DNA of 8,015 nucleotides from Dehalococcoidia bacterium CG2_30_46_9 (GTDB taxonomy: Bacteria > Chloroflexota > Dehalococcoidia > GIF9 > AB-539-J10). The notes under the pieces are model-generated. The model had not been told where the DNA came from, did no database searches, and was given only the letters and a program-made list of their open reading frames with translations. Position numbers and translations under genes: made by a program. The stretch is from positions 1-8,015 of the forward strand of contig MNYE01000134.1 in NCBI GenBank assembly GCA_001873005.1, written 5' to 3'. Positions within the stretch are counted from its first letter, which is position 1. Each line of letters starts with the position of its first letter. Positions 1 to 6,527 of this stretch are shown here, piece after piece.

Positions 1-207
1 AAACAAACTATCCCAGAGCGGAAACCAAGTTGGAGAGTTTTTCTGTTAACTCTAGATGAGAGTTTGCCTGAAGGTAAAGCAAGGGAAATTGATGAACTTG
101 GCATGATTGTATATGTGATGGATGAGTTGAAAAATAAGGGTTATTTAGTTCAAAAACCATGGGTAAGGAGATTGTCTGATTTACCAGAGGATTTAGGGTT
201 TTCTTAG
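1..207 (+). CDS. 3' end of an unrecognised protein gene
   Basis: The reading frame is open from the first base to a TAG at 205-207, giving 68 residues of a C-terminus whose start lies outside the window. The visible part contains the segments WRVFLLTLDESLPEGKAREI, then a charged helix-like stretch around DELGMIVYVMDELKNKG, and ends in LPEDLGFS. I do not recognise the family. It does not resemble a HicA toxin (small, with a conserved GSH-type histidine motif), which is the partner one would look for just upstream of the hicB-like gene at 226. Codon use and the continuous open frame in the same direction as the next gene support real coding sequence. The gap to the next start is only 18 bases, so the two genes may be co-transcribed. 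Confidence 0.5.
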   Translation, partial: KQTIPERKPSWRVFLLTLDESLPEGKAREIDELGMIVYVMDELKNKGYLVQKPWVRRLSDLPEDLGFS

Positions 208-225
208 AGCAAGCGAAAATAAGAA

Positions 226-450
226 GTGGCTAAAAAATACACTATAATTCTGGAACCAAATTACCCTGAGGAGGGCTATACAGTTAGAGTGCCAGCTTTA
301 CCTGGGTGCATTACCTATGGGCGAAACAAAGAGGAAGCCATGGAAAGAGCTAAAGAAGCAATAGAAGGTTTCATTGAAGGACTACAAAAGGCAGGTGAGT
401 CAGTCCCTGAGGAAGTGGGCCGTGTAGAAATAGACACGGTAACCGTGTAG
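226..450 (+). CDS. HicB-family antitoxin-like protein (orphan)
   Basis: This 74-residue protein has the HicB-like fold signature: an N-terminal strand (KKYTIILEP), then EEGYTVRVPALPGC at residues 15-28, a turn YGRNKEEA at 31-38, and an amphipathic helix ERAKEAIEGFIEGLQKAG. Family members usually act as antitoxins that neutralise the mRNA-cleaving HicA toxin, and longer ones carry a C-terminal DNA-binding domain. This short form has no such domain, so it would bind a partner only. The start is GTG at 226, because an in-frame TAA sits at 220-222 and no other start lies nearby. The ribosome binding site is poor. No hicA-like gene is visible on either side: the upstream gene end and the downstream 89-residue protein do not match it. 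It is therefore an orphan, or its toxin was lost. A 15-base palindrome overlaps its last codons. Confidence 0.8.
   Translation: MAKKYTIILEPNYPEEGYTVRVPALPGCITYGRNKEEAMERAKEAIEGFIEGLQKAGESVPEEVGRVEIDTVTV
434..448. promoter_or_regulatory. Palindrome at the 3' end of the hicB-like gene
   Basis: ACACGGT (434-440) and ACCGTGT (442-448) are perfect reverse complements around a single A. A third matching arm, CCGTGT, lies at 420-425 and could pair with ACACGG at 434-439 as an alternative. As RNA it could form a six-pair hairpin with a TAA loop. As DNA it resembles a dimeric-protein operator. No T-run follows, so it is not a typical intrinsic terminator. Function is unknown. The palindrome overlaps coding sequence and may be chance. 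Confidence 0.3.
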
Positions 451-487
451 ATTTATTTGAGAGATTTCCGGAGATGGTAAAGGTGAA

Positions 488-757
488 ATGAAAAGGAGAG
501 ATGGAGAGCTCAGAGAAGCATTGGGGAACGTTGGGATGGATACGGTAGTGAAGCATAGGGATGGGACTTGGATGGTGAAGAGGATATTCCTTTATAAGTT
601 CGGAAGGGATGCGGAAAAGATAGCTGAGAAAGTAGTGAAGGCGCTGGAGAAAATAGGGGTGAAAGCCGAGGTATTATATGCTGAGGAGCATTGGAATCCG
701 TGGCCGAAGGATAGTTGGTGGGAAGTAGGAATTAAGATACAAGGAGGGATGAAATGA
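488..757 (+). CDS. Small hypothetical protein, alpha/beta, 89 residues
   Basis: I do not recognise this family. Residues 31-89 look well ordered: a strand (KRIFLYKF), a lysine/glutamate-rich helix (DAEKIAEKVVKALEKIG), a second strand (KAEVLYA), a Trp-rich loop (EEHWNPWPKDSWW) and a last strand (EVGIKIQ). This beta-alpha-beta-beta order could be part of a ferredoxin-like fold, but that is inference. The first 28 residues are less convincing. The start at 488 has AGGTG only two bases away, and an internal ATG at 572 (residue 29) would give a 61-residue protein covering exactly the ordered part. The stop overlaps the next small ORF as ATGA at 754-757, so the two were probably co-translated. It is not HicA-like despite its position after the hicB-like gene. 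Confidence 0.5.
   Translation: MKRRDGELREALGNVGMDTVVKHRDGTWMVKRIFLYKFGRDAEKIAEKVVKALEKIGVKAEVLYAEEHWNPWPKDSWWEVGIKIQGGMK
741..747 (+). promoter_or_regulatory. Strong ribosome binding site for the 754 ORF
   Basis: AAGGAGG lies six bases before the ATG at 754. It is a near-ideal Shine-Dalgarno sequence and supports real translation of the short ORF that follows, even though that ORF is a stub. Confidence 0.6.
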
Positions 758-846
758 CAGTGTTAGAAAAAGTAGGGAAGTATGAGGTCAGGGTAGGAAA
801 GGATGGGAGGATGTATTGCACGTGCCCAGCATACTATTCTACCTGA
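754..846 (+). pseudogene. 5' stub of a SWIM zinc-finger-like protein
   Basis: A 30-residue ORF starts at an ATG that overlaps the previous stop (ATGA). It reads MTVLEKVGKYEVRVGKDGRM and then YCTCPAYYST before a TGA at 844-846. A Tyr-x-Val-...-Cys-x-Cys-Pro-Ala segment is the usual first half of a SWIM zinc finger (CxC, then CxH several residues later), a nucleic-acid- or protein-binding motif. The second half, normally Cys-Lys-His-like, is missing, and I find no such motif in the other frames just downstream. I infer a truncated or decayed gene that could not form a complete zinc site. A mini-protein with a lone CxC is possible but less likely. The family call rests on a short motif. Confidence 0.45.
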
Positions 847-959
847 TCGAGATTCCTTGTTTTATCTCGTTGGTTACTGTGATTATTTATTCTTAAGAAG
901 GGAGCGACAGTTCAATTTTGGACAGGTTTCTATGCTTGAAGTAAAGGAGAACAGCTAGG
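847..959. other. Noncoding gap with a weak inverted repeat
   Basis: No ORF is supported here. CGAGAT (848-853) and ATCTCG (864-869) form a six-base inverted repeat directly after the SWIM stub, with no T-run after it, so it is not a convincing terminator. AAAGGAG at 943-949 is the ribosome binding site for the gene at 960, at a spacing of ten bases. No promoter could be called with confidence. Confidence 0.35.
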
Positions 960-2075
960 ATGGCAAAGATATTAGTTATTGAAGGAGATAAAGCAACACT
1001 TTTAGACAAAACTAAATTCACCTTGGAGGGCAAGTTGCAGGATTATCTGGAGAACTATCCATCCTTAATTCCGTTAGGGGAAATAGTAGAGGGAGTTCCT
1101 GACCTCTTATGTATCGGGAGAGAGGTTGGCATTCCTTCAGGCGCCATAGACTTACTCTTTATCGATGAAGATGGTCTTCTAACAATAGTAGAAACCAAGC
1201 TGGCTAAAAATCCAGAGGCACGCCGCACAGTTGTAGGTCAAATAATTGAATACGCCTCATATATCTGTGGCTGGACTGCGGATAAGGTCTATGAGGTAGC
1301 TAATGCCTATCTGAAATCGGAGAGGGCACCCCAGAAATACAAAAATTTATCCCTATATGAAGCAATTCAAAAACTGAGTGGCATCTCTCCTGAAGCTGAG
1401 GGCGAATTTTCCGCCGAGAATTTCAGCAATAGTATTGAGCGGAACCTCCGAAGTGGCAAGATGCGGCTCTTAATAGCGGTGGATGAGCTTGTAGAGCCGC
1501 TGAGGGCAACAATCACTTTCCTTAATAAGAATAGCAACTTTGATATTCTTTTACTTTCGGTGAAGAACTTTGAGGAAAGCAAAACGAGGAAGGTTTTGAT
1601 TCCAACCCTGTTTGGTCCTGTCAAACCTCCAACACCACCAATGGAAATCTGGACTGAACCAAAATTCCTTAAGAAGGTGGAAGAATGTGAAAAGGATGTG
1701 GCAGAGACCATTAAGAGGTTGCTGGAGTTTGCCAAGAGCAATGGCACAGCTGAGTGGGGAAGAGGAAAGACTAGGGGCTCATTTACCTTCGTTAGATTTA
1801 AGAATGAAGCAAGGATTTCCATTTTTACACTTCTCTCTGATGGTGAAATTTGGCTCAATTTCGGAGTGATGTGGAACAGGGTCAGTAAAGAAACCCTTGA
1901 ACTTTTTAGAGCAGAGCTAAACGGGATACCAAATATTAACATCCCGGGAGACGCTGTAACCAGAGGTACGTTCCCTTCAATAAAGGTGAAAGCTCTTATT
2001 GAGCCATCTAATCTAGATAAATTTGAAAATGCAGTTTTATCCCTTTGTCAGAAGATTGAAGCTGAGGAGCAATGA
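960..2075 (+). CDS. PD-(D/E)XK nuclease-like protein, NucS/DUF91-like core
   Basis: This 371-residue protein has an N-terminal nuclease-like core. A helix with acidic residues (LEGKLQDYLENYPSLIPLG, 22-40) is followed by GAIDLLFIDEDG (61-72), which carries Asp64, then IVETK (76-80) with Glu78 and Lys80, and then VGQIIEYA (92-99) with Gln94 and Tyr98. The D...ExK...QxxxY order is that of the PD-(D/E)XK superfamily, and the spacing resembles NucS/DUF91 and related DNA-processing enzymes, so it may cut DNA. The middle (110-225) and a C-terminal part (about 230-371) with alternating strands (SFTFVRFKNEARISIF and GEIWLNFGVMW) are not recognised; they could be substrate-binding or regulatory. ATG at 960 has a good ribosome binding site. 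The stop overlaps the exonuclease stub as ATGA, suggesting the two were once a DNA-processing operon. Neighbours suggest an accessory or phage-derived locus. The substrate is unknown. Confidence 0.65.
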   Translation: MAKILVIEGDKATLLDKTKFTLEGKLQDYLENYPSLIPLGEIVEGVPDLLCIGREVGIPSGAIDLLFIDEDGLLTIVETKLAKNPEARRTVVGQIIEYASYICGWTADKVYEVANAYLKSERAPQKYKNLSLYEAIQKLSGISPEAEGEFSAENFSNSIERNLRSGKMRLLIAVDELVEPLRATITFLNKNSNFDILLLSVKNFEESKTRKVLIPTLFGPVKPPTPPMEIWTEPKFLKKVEECEKDVAETIKRLLEFAKSNGTAEWGRGKTRGSFTFVRFKNEARISIFTLLSDGEIWLNFGVMWNRVSKETLELFRAELNGIPNINIPGDAVTRGTFPSIKVKALIEPSNLDKFENAVLSLCQKIEAEEQ

Positions 2076-2220
2076 TTAGGCTATTTTTAGATATCGAAAC
2101 CTTGCCAGCCGATGAGTCCTTAAAGGCGGAATTCGGTAGTGAAGAGAAATGGGGGATACTCAGCTAGATGGGGACTATGGGCAAATCCTTTGTATTGGTT
2201 ACATTAATGAACTTTATTGA
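2072..2220 (+). pseudogene. Frameshifted stub of a DEDD-type 3'-5' exonuclease
   Basis: ATG at 2072 overlaps the nuclease stop and opens MIRLFLDIETLP, the classic first motif (Asp-x-Glu) of DnaQ/PolB-type 3'-5' exonucleases. That frame stops at a TAG (2165-2167) after 31 residues. Another frame, open through 2155-2217, reads LDGDYGQILCIGYINELY, which matches what normally follows in predicted PolB-like exonucleases (a G-x-I-x-C-I-G-Y segment), and then hits TGA at 2218-2220. The frames can be joined at the run of five G at 2151-2155, so a single indel there explains the break. The remaining motifs are absent because carB starts at 2231. The gene is frameshifted and 3'-deleted and could not encode an active nuclease. 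Confidence 0.6.
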
Positions 2221-2230
2221 GGAAATATAA

Positions 2231-5200
2231 ATGTCCAAAATATCTAAAGTCTTAGTCATAGGCTCGGGTCCCATAATAATCGGGCAGGCGGCGGAGTTCG
2301 ATTATTCTGGAACTCAGGCATGCCGGGCCCTGCGGGAAGAAGGCGTTACCACGGTTTTGGTGAACTCCAATCCAGCGACTATCATGACTGACGAAGGCAT
2401 CGCCGACATCGTCTATATTGAACCTCTCACTGCCGAAGTCTTGTCTCGCATAATTGAGAGAGAGCGTCCTGATGGTTTGCTGCCCACCATGGGAGGACAA
2501 ACGGGACTCAACTTGGCGGTGGAATTAGCCGATGCCGGCATACTTAATAAATATAATGTCAGGTTACTGGGAACACCTGTAGAAACGATTAAGAAGGCTG
2601 AGGAAAGGTCTCTATTTAAGAAGCTTCTTATTGATATTAGCGAACCTGTACCACAGAGCGCTACGGTAAACTCAGTGGAGGAAGCGAGGGCGTTGGTGAA
2701 ATCCATTGGTCTACCTCTAATTATCCGTCCTTCTTATACTTTAGGCGGAACAGGTGGCGGTATTGCTTATACTATGGAAGAACTGGAAACCATTGTTGCT
2801 AATGGGCTTGACAGCAGCATGAGTCGTGAAGTTTTAGTGGAACAATGTGTCCTGGGCTGGAAGGAAATTGAATACGAAGTTATGCGGGATGCCGCCGATA
2901 ACTGTATTACTATCTGCAATATGGAAAATGTCGACCCTATGGGTGTGCATACTGGCGATAGCATTGTGGTAGCCCCCAGTCAGACGCTCACCGATAAAGA
3001 ATACCAGATGCTGCGCTCAGCCAGCCTGAGAATCATAAGAGCTCTTGGTATCGAAGGCGGTTGTAATATACAGTTTGCTCTTACCCCTCACCCTTTAGTG
3101 GCAGAGAAATGGGCTCCTGACCAAAAAGGAGTCACTAAAAGTCAGTATTATGTTATAGAGGTTAATCCCCGCGTCAGCCGCAGTTCAGCTCTGGCTAGCA
3201 AAGCTACAGGATATCCCATCGCCCGACTGGCTGCCAAGATAGCTATTGGTAAAAGACTTGACGAAATACCCAACAGAGTTACCGGCAAAACACTGGCATT
3301 TTTCGAGCCGGCTCTGGACTATTGTGTGGTTAAGATTCCCCGCTGGCCTTTCGATAAGTTTGCCCTGGGTGACCGCACCATTGGCACGCAAATGAAAGCA
3401 ACTGGCGAGGCAATGGCAATTGATAGATGTTTCGAAGCTGCCTTACAAAAGGCAGTTCGCTCCTTAGAGTTTGGTAAGCGCACTCTCCTCTGGGAAGACC
3501 ATACTTGGAAAGATAAAGAACTTGCCCTGAACTTGATTCAGGGTTTGCCACTTCATCCCAATGATCTAAGGCTCTGGGCAATTATGGCAGCATTGAGAAA
3601 AGGAGCCAGCGTAGAGTGGCTTTCGCAGTGCACTGGTATAGACCCGTGGTTTATTTTCAAACTACAAAACATTGTTGCTATGGAAAAACGACTCCTCTCC
3701 GAGTCTCTCACGCGAGAACTTTTATGGCAAGCTAAAAGGCTGGGCTTCAATGACGAACAAGTAGGCACTTTAGCTGACAGACTGCCAGAGCAAGTCAGAC
3801 AAATTCGCCATGAGTGGCAAATTCGTCCTGTGTATAAGATGGTGGATACTTGTGCTGCCGAATTTGATGCTGAAACGCCCTATTTCTATAGCACTTATGA
3901 AACGGAGAACGAAGCCCTTGCACTCGAAGGTAAAAAAGCTGTGGTTATTGGCAGTGGTCCTATACGTATTGGACAGGGAATCGAGTTCGACTATTGTTGC
4001 GTCCATTCAGCCTGGGCACTTCGAGAAGCCGGAGTGAAAAGCATCCTGATTAATTCCAATCCCGAGACAGTCTCCACCGACTTTGATACCAGTAGTCGCC
4101 TCTATTTTGAAGCTCTAGATGAAGAGAGTATCAGGGATATACTTGAGAATGAGAGTAATGACGGCTCTGCTCCGCCATCCATTGTCCAGCTCGGCGGTCA
4201 AACACCAATCAACCTGGCACAATCTTTAGCTCGCAGCAATATGCCCATACTCGGCTCCAGTGCCGATACCATAGATATAGCCGAAGACCGCCACCGCTTC
4301 GGAGATTTTCTTGACAGATTGGGGGTCCCTCAGCCGCCAGGTGGTAGCGTCTCTTCACTTGACGAGGCTATGAATATTGCTAACTCTTTGGGCTATCCCC
4401 TGCTAGTCCGTCCTAGCTATGTCCTCGGTGGCAGAGCTATGGAAATTGTGTACAACGAAGCTGAATTAGTCCGCTATCTCACATTAGCCCTGGAGGTAGA
4501 TAGACAGCATCCTGTCCTTATTGACAAATATATGCAAGGTAAGGAAGTAGAGGTGGACGCTATATGTGATGGCGAGGGGGTATTCATTCCCGGCGTAATG
4601 GAACATATAGAAAGGGCTGGTGTACATAGCGGCGATGCTTTGGCTATTTACCCGGGGATTAATCTCACCGAGGAAGAAGTAAGCACTATAGTGGACTATA
4701 CCACTAGAATCGGGCTTGCTTTAAAGATTCGGGGGCTGATGAATGTTCAGATGGTGATTGTGAGAGAGAATGGGTATTCATCGGTTTATGTCTTTGAGGT
4801 AAATCCTCGAGCTAGCAGGACTGTACCCTTTATCTCCAAAGTAACCGGTGTACCCGTGGTGCGAATCGCCACTAAGGTGATGCTTGGCATCAGCCTCAAG
4901 GAGCAAGGTTACGAAGGAGGATTATTACGGAGGCAGAAATTGGTGGGCATAAAAGCCTCTGTTTTCTCTATGGCGAAGTTAACCGGAGTGGATAATTACC
5001 TTGGTCCGGAAATGAAATCCACCGGTGAAGTCCTCGGCATTGACTACACTTTTGAATCTGCTTTAATTAAGGCGCTCATAGCCGCCGGGCTAGCGTTGCC
5101 TAAAAAAGGTGGCTTGCTGCTGAGCATTGCCGATAGGGATAAAGCTGAGTCTTTGCCCCTCATTAAGAAATTATGCTCGCTTAACTATATTCTTTATGCC

Positions 5201-5521
5201 ACAGAGGGAACTGCTGCTATGATCGAATCCGCCGGGCTACCTGTGAAAATGGTGACCAAGAAATTGAGTCAGGGGCATCCCAATGTCATAGATGTTATTC
5301 AATATGGTTTTGTTGATGGAGTAGTTAACACTGTTACGGGAGGGCGTATCCCACTCAAGGACGGATTTGAGATTCGTCGTGCTGCTGCGGAGAAAAGGAT
5401 ACCATGCTTCACTTCATTAGATACCTTTCGGGTGGCTATAGAAGCATTAACAGGTAGCAGCCAGATTTTTAACGTTCGACCATTGCGAGAATACTTAAGA
5501 AAATCAAAAAGCAAAAGTTAA
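2231..5521 (+). CDS. carB: Carbamoyl-phosphate synthase large subunit
   Basis: CarB makes carbamoyl phosphate from bicarbonate, ammonia supplied by the CarA glutaminase subunit, and two ATP, for pyrimidine and arginine synthesis in the cytoplasm. At 1096 residues it is slightly longer than the usual roughly 1070. The N-half begins [20 protein letters not shown] and carries [15 protein letters not shown] (Arg166) and VIEVNPR (Glu310, Asn312). An oligomerisation region follows (about 405-555). The C-half restarts with [16 protein letters not shown] (568-583), then [26 protein letters not shown] and [14 protein letters not shown] (854-867). An MGS-like allosteric domain runs from about 960, with ATEGTAAM and NTVTGGR. 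Both synthetase halves look intact. Unusual points are an extra stretch of about 15 residues at 285-304 and a KSKSKS tail. GAGG at 2219-2222 serves the ATG at 2231. No carA lies upstream, so the glutaminase subunit must be encoded elsewhere. Confidence 0.97.
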   Translation: MSKISKVLVIGSGPIIIGQAAEFDYSGTQACRALREEGVTTVLVNSNPATIMTDEGIADIVYIEPLTAEVLSRIIERERPDGLLPTMGGQTGLNLAVELADAGILNKYNVRLLGTPVETIKKAEERSLFKKLLIDISEPVPQSATVNSVEEARALVKSIGLPLIIRPSYTLGGTGGGIAYTMEELETIVANGLDSSMSREVLVEQCVLGWKEIEYEVMRDAADNCITICNMENVDPMGVHTGDSIVVAPSQTLTDKEYQMLRSASLRIIRALGIEGGCNIQFALTPHPLVAEKWAPDQKGVTKSQYYVIEVNPRVSRSSALASKATGYPIARLAAKIAIGKRLDEIPNRVTGKTLAFFEPALDYCVVKIPRWPFDKFALGDRTIGTQMKATGEAMAIDRCFEAALQKAVRSLEFGKRTLLWEDHTWKDKELALNLIQGLPLHPNDLRLWAIMAALRKGASVEWLSQCTGIDPWFIFKLQNIVAMEKRLLSESLTRELLWQAKRLGFNDEQVGTLADRLPEQVRQIRHEWQIRPVYKMVDTCAAEFDAETPYFYSTYETENEALALEGKKAVVIGSGPIRIGQGIEFDYCCVHSAWALREAGVKSILINSNPETVSTDFDTSSRLYFEALDEESIRDILENESNDGSAPPSIVQLGGQTPINLAQSLARSNMPILGSSADTIDIAEDRHRFGDFLDRLGVPQPPGGSVSSLDEAMNIANSLGYPLLVRPSYVLGGRAMEIVYNEAELVRYLTLALEVDRQHPVLIDKYMQGKEVEVDAICDGEGVFIPGVMEHIERAGVHSGDALAIYPGINLTEEEVSTIVDYTTRIGLALKIRGLMNVQMVIVRENGYSSVYVFEVNPRASRTVPFISKVTGVPVVRIATKVMLGISLKEQGYEGGLLRRQKLVGIKASVFSMAKLTGVDNYLGPEMKSTGEVLGIDYTFESALIKALIAAGLALPKKGGLLLSIADRDKAESLPLIKKLCSLNYILYATEGTAAMIESAGLPVKMVTKKLSQGHPNVIDVIQYGFVDGVVNTVTGGRIPLKDGFEIRRAAAEKRIPCFTSLDTFRVAIEALTGSSQIFNVRPLREYLRKSKSKS
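3083..3145 (+). repeat. Extra segment in CarB flanked by an inverted repeat
   Basis: Between GGCNIQFAL and YYVIEVNPR, where E. coli CarB has a short loop, this protein has about 15 more residues (within 285-304, from [10 protein letters not shown] to GVTKSQ). The DNA carries TTTAGTG (3094-3100) and CACTAAA (3133-3139) as perfect inverted arms about 32 bases apart, and begins CCCCTCACCC, like the repeat inside pyrK. I infer an in-frame palindromic element in a surface loop. It could instead be an ordinary lineage-specific loop. Confidence 0.4.
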
Positions 5522-5624
5522 AAATTAAAATTACAATTCAAAATGGAAAGATGTTTCATTTTTGATTTTTGCTCTGTCATTTTGCTTTTTTATCTTTGAA
5601 CTTTGATATTGTTTAGGACTTACT
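5500..5624. repeat. AT-rich palindromic spacer over the carB end
   Basis: The spacer between carB and pyrK is strongly AT-rich and contains inverted repeats. AAAAAGCAAAA (5506-5516, inside the last carB codons) matches TTTTGCTTTTT (5580-5590) perfectly in reverse, and AAAATCAAAAA (5500-5510) matches TTTTTGATTTT (5559-5569). This resembles AT-rich intergenic repeats that are scattered in some bacterial genomes. It supplies the codons for the Lys-Ser tail of CarB and its TAA stop. It may fold in RNA, but it lacks a compact GC stem followed by a T-run, so I do not call a terminator. AGGA at 5615-5618 is the ribosome binding site of pyrK. Confidence 0.5.
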
Positions 5625-6527
5625 ATGAAGCAATCTCTGTGCACTATAACTTCTAACGTGGAAATCTCGCCCGGTATGTACCTTATGTGGATTGAGGCAC
5701 CAGACATAGCCTCCATAAGCCATCCGGGGCAGTTCATCACAGTGAACTGCGAAGGTTTCACATTGCGTCGCCCCTTTAGCATCCATCAGGTTGCTGCGGG
5801 CGAATCGAAGGAATCCCAGATCGCGCTTCTATTTAAAGTAGTGGGAAAAGGTACTTTCTGGCTATCGCAGCAACATAGCGACGACAAAATAGACATCCTT
5901 GGACCTCTGGGTAAGGGATTTACCATTGCGTCCCGGGCAAAGAATTTGTTACTTGTGGCTGGAGGTATTGGGATTGCTCCTCTTGTCTTTTTAGCCCAAT
6001 ATGCTTCATCGCAGCATTCAGTATCCTTAATTCAGGGAGCAAGTACGGTTAGAGAACTCTATCCTTTTTCGTCATTGCGACCCCGAAACAAGTTCGGGGG
6101 AAGCAATCTCTTATCTTTACCAACTGGGGTTCAATTTATTCCCGTCACTGAGGATGGCACCATGGGCCGAAAAGGCATGGCAACAGATATTCTGCTTGAT
6201 TCCTTAGACTGGGCTGACCAAGTGTTCGCTTGTGGACCGATAGATATGTATAAAGCAATGGCTATCACCCTTAACCCCTCTCCCTCGAAGGGAGAGTCCC
6301 TCACCCTTCCCTCTCCCTCGAAGGGAGAGGGAAAAGGAGAGGGTGAAAAGCGAAGCGAAGAATCTAAGCTAAGAAAATGTCAGGTTTCTCTAGAGGTGAG
6401 GCTGGGATGCGGTATCGGCGCTTGCTATGCCTGCACTATCAACACTAAAAAGGGATTAAAACAAGTGTGTCGTGATGGGCCGGTATTTGAGTTGGATGAC
6501 ATTCTTTGGCAGGAGGTAAGAATATGA
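5625..6527 (+). CDS. pyrK: Dihydroorotate dehydrogenase electron-transfer subunit
   Basis: PyrK passes electrons from the PyrD flavin to NAD+ in class 1B dihydroorotate dehydrogenase, using FAD and a [2Fe-2S] cluster. The FAD site is seen in LRRPFSI (47-53) and GKGTFWLS (74-81), then LGPLGKGF (92-99). The NAD-binding part has LLVAGGIGIAPL (109-120) and FACGP (201-205). The cluster cysteines are Cys262, Cys267, Cys270 and Cys282 in a C-x4-C-x2-C-x11-C pattern. At 300 residues it is longer than the usual 250-260. The excess is explained by two repeat-like inserts, residues 149-162 and about 215-248, the second lying between the NAD domain and the cluster domain. The start at 5625 follows AGGA by six bases. 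The gene follows carB in one pyrimidine operon, but pyrD is not downstream; the next gene is yjbQ. The cofactor motifs appear intact, so the protein is probably functional. Confidence 0.92.
   Translation: MKQSLCTITSNVEISPGMYLMWIEAPDIASISHPGQFITVNCEGFTLRRPFSIHQVAAGESKESQIALLFKVVGKGTFWLSQQHSDDKIDILGPLGKGFTIASRAKNLLLVAGGIGIAPLVFLAQYASSQHSVSLIQGASTVRELYPFSSLRPRNKFGGSNLLSLPTGVQFIPVTEDGTMGRKGMATDILLDSLDWADQVFACGPIDMYKAMAITLNPSPSKGESLTLPSPSKGEGKGEGEKRSEESKLRKCQVSLEVRLGCGIGACYACTINTKKGLKQVCRDGPVFELDDILWQEVRI
6070..6110 (+). repeat. 41-base hairpin repeat inside pyrK (TCATTGCGA family)
   Basis: The segment begins CGTCATTGCGA and ends GAAGCAATCTC. Its inner arms CCCCGAA (6081-6087) and TTCGGGG (6093-6099) pair perfectly around a five-base loop, and its outer arms ATTGC (6074-6078) and GCAAT (6103-6107) also pair. 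It encodes residues 149-162 (SSLRPRNKFGGSNL), where PyrK relatives go directly from a LYP segment to a short linker and TEDG. A related copy lies after pyrK at 6541-6565. I infer a dispersed palindromic element inserted in frame. Confidence 0.65.
6265..6365 (+). repeat. Compound palindromic repeat inside pyrK
   Basis: Two tandem hairpins share the core CTCGAAGGGAGAG, at 6284-6296 and 6317-6329, exactly 33 bases apart, so the frame is kept. The first has stem CTCTCCCT/AGGGAGAG (6278-6285 and 6289-6296). The second has stem CCCTCTCCCT/AGGGAGAGGG (6309-6318 and 6322-6331) with outer arms TCACCCT (6301-6307) and AGGGTGA (6340-6346). A third piece, AGCGAAGCGAAGAATC (6349-6364), matches the repeat after pyrK with one base missing. 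The translation has an 11-residue period (PSPSKGE twice) and is rich in Ser, Gly, Lys and Glu, so it is likely a disordered linker before the [2Fe-2S] domain. Confidence 0.7.

Noticed and set aside
488..757. Candidate HicA toxin beside the hicB-like gene
   Set aside because: Starts with KRRD, as some HicA proteins do, but lacks the conserved glycine-serine-histidine segment and the C-terminal helix pattern, and has an unrelated fold pattern.
848..869. Terminator hairpin after the SWIM stub
   Set aside because: Only six base pairs with a ten-base loop and no following T-run.
870..940. Promoter for the nuclease gene (TTGGTT and TATTTATT-like boxes)
   Set aside because: The match to a -35/-10 pair is too loose in an AT-rich gap to support a call.
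1367..1942. 191-residue open frame on the - strand
   Set aside because: It lies wholly within the nuclease-like gene, is rich in Ser/Leu as is typical of antisense shadows, and has no recognisable motif.
5522..5624. Intrinsic terminator between carB and pyrK
   Set aside because: The inverted repeats are AT-only and widely spaced, and no compact GC stem precedes a T-run; carB and pyrK are expected to be co-transcribed.
6265..6346. CRISPR-like or short tandem repeat array
   Set aside because: There are only two units, each internally palindromic, without spacers; they behave as tandem hairpins within a coding frame.
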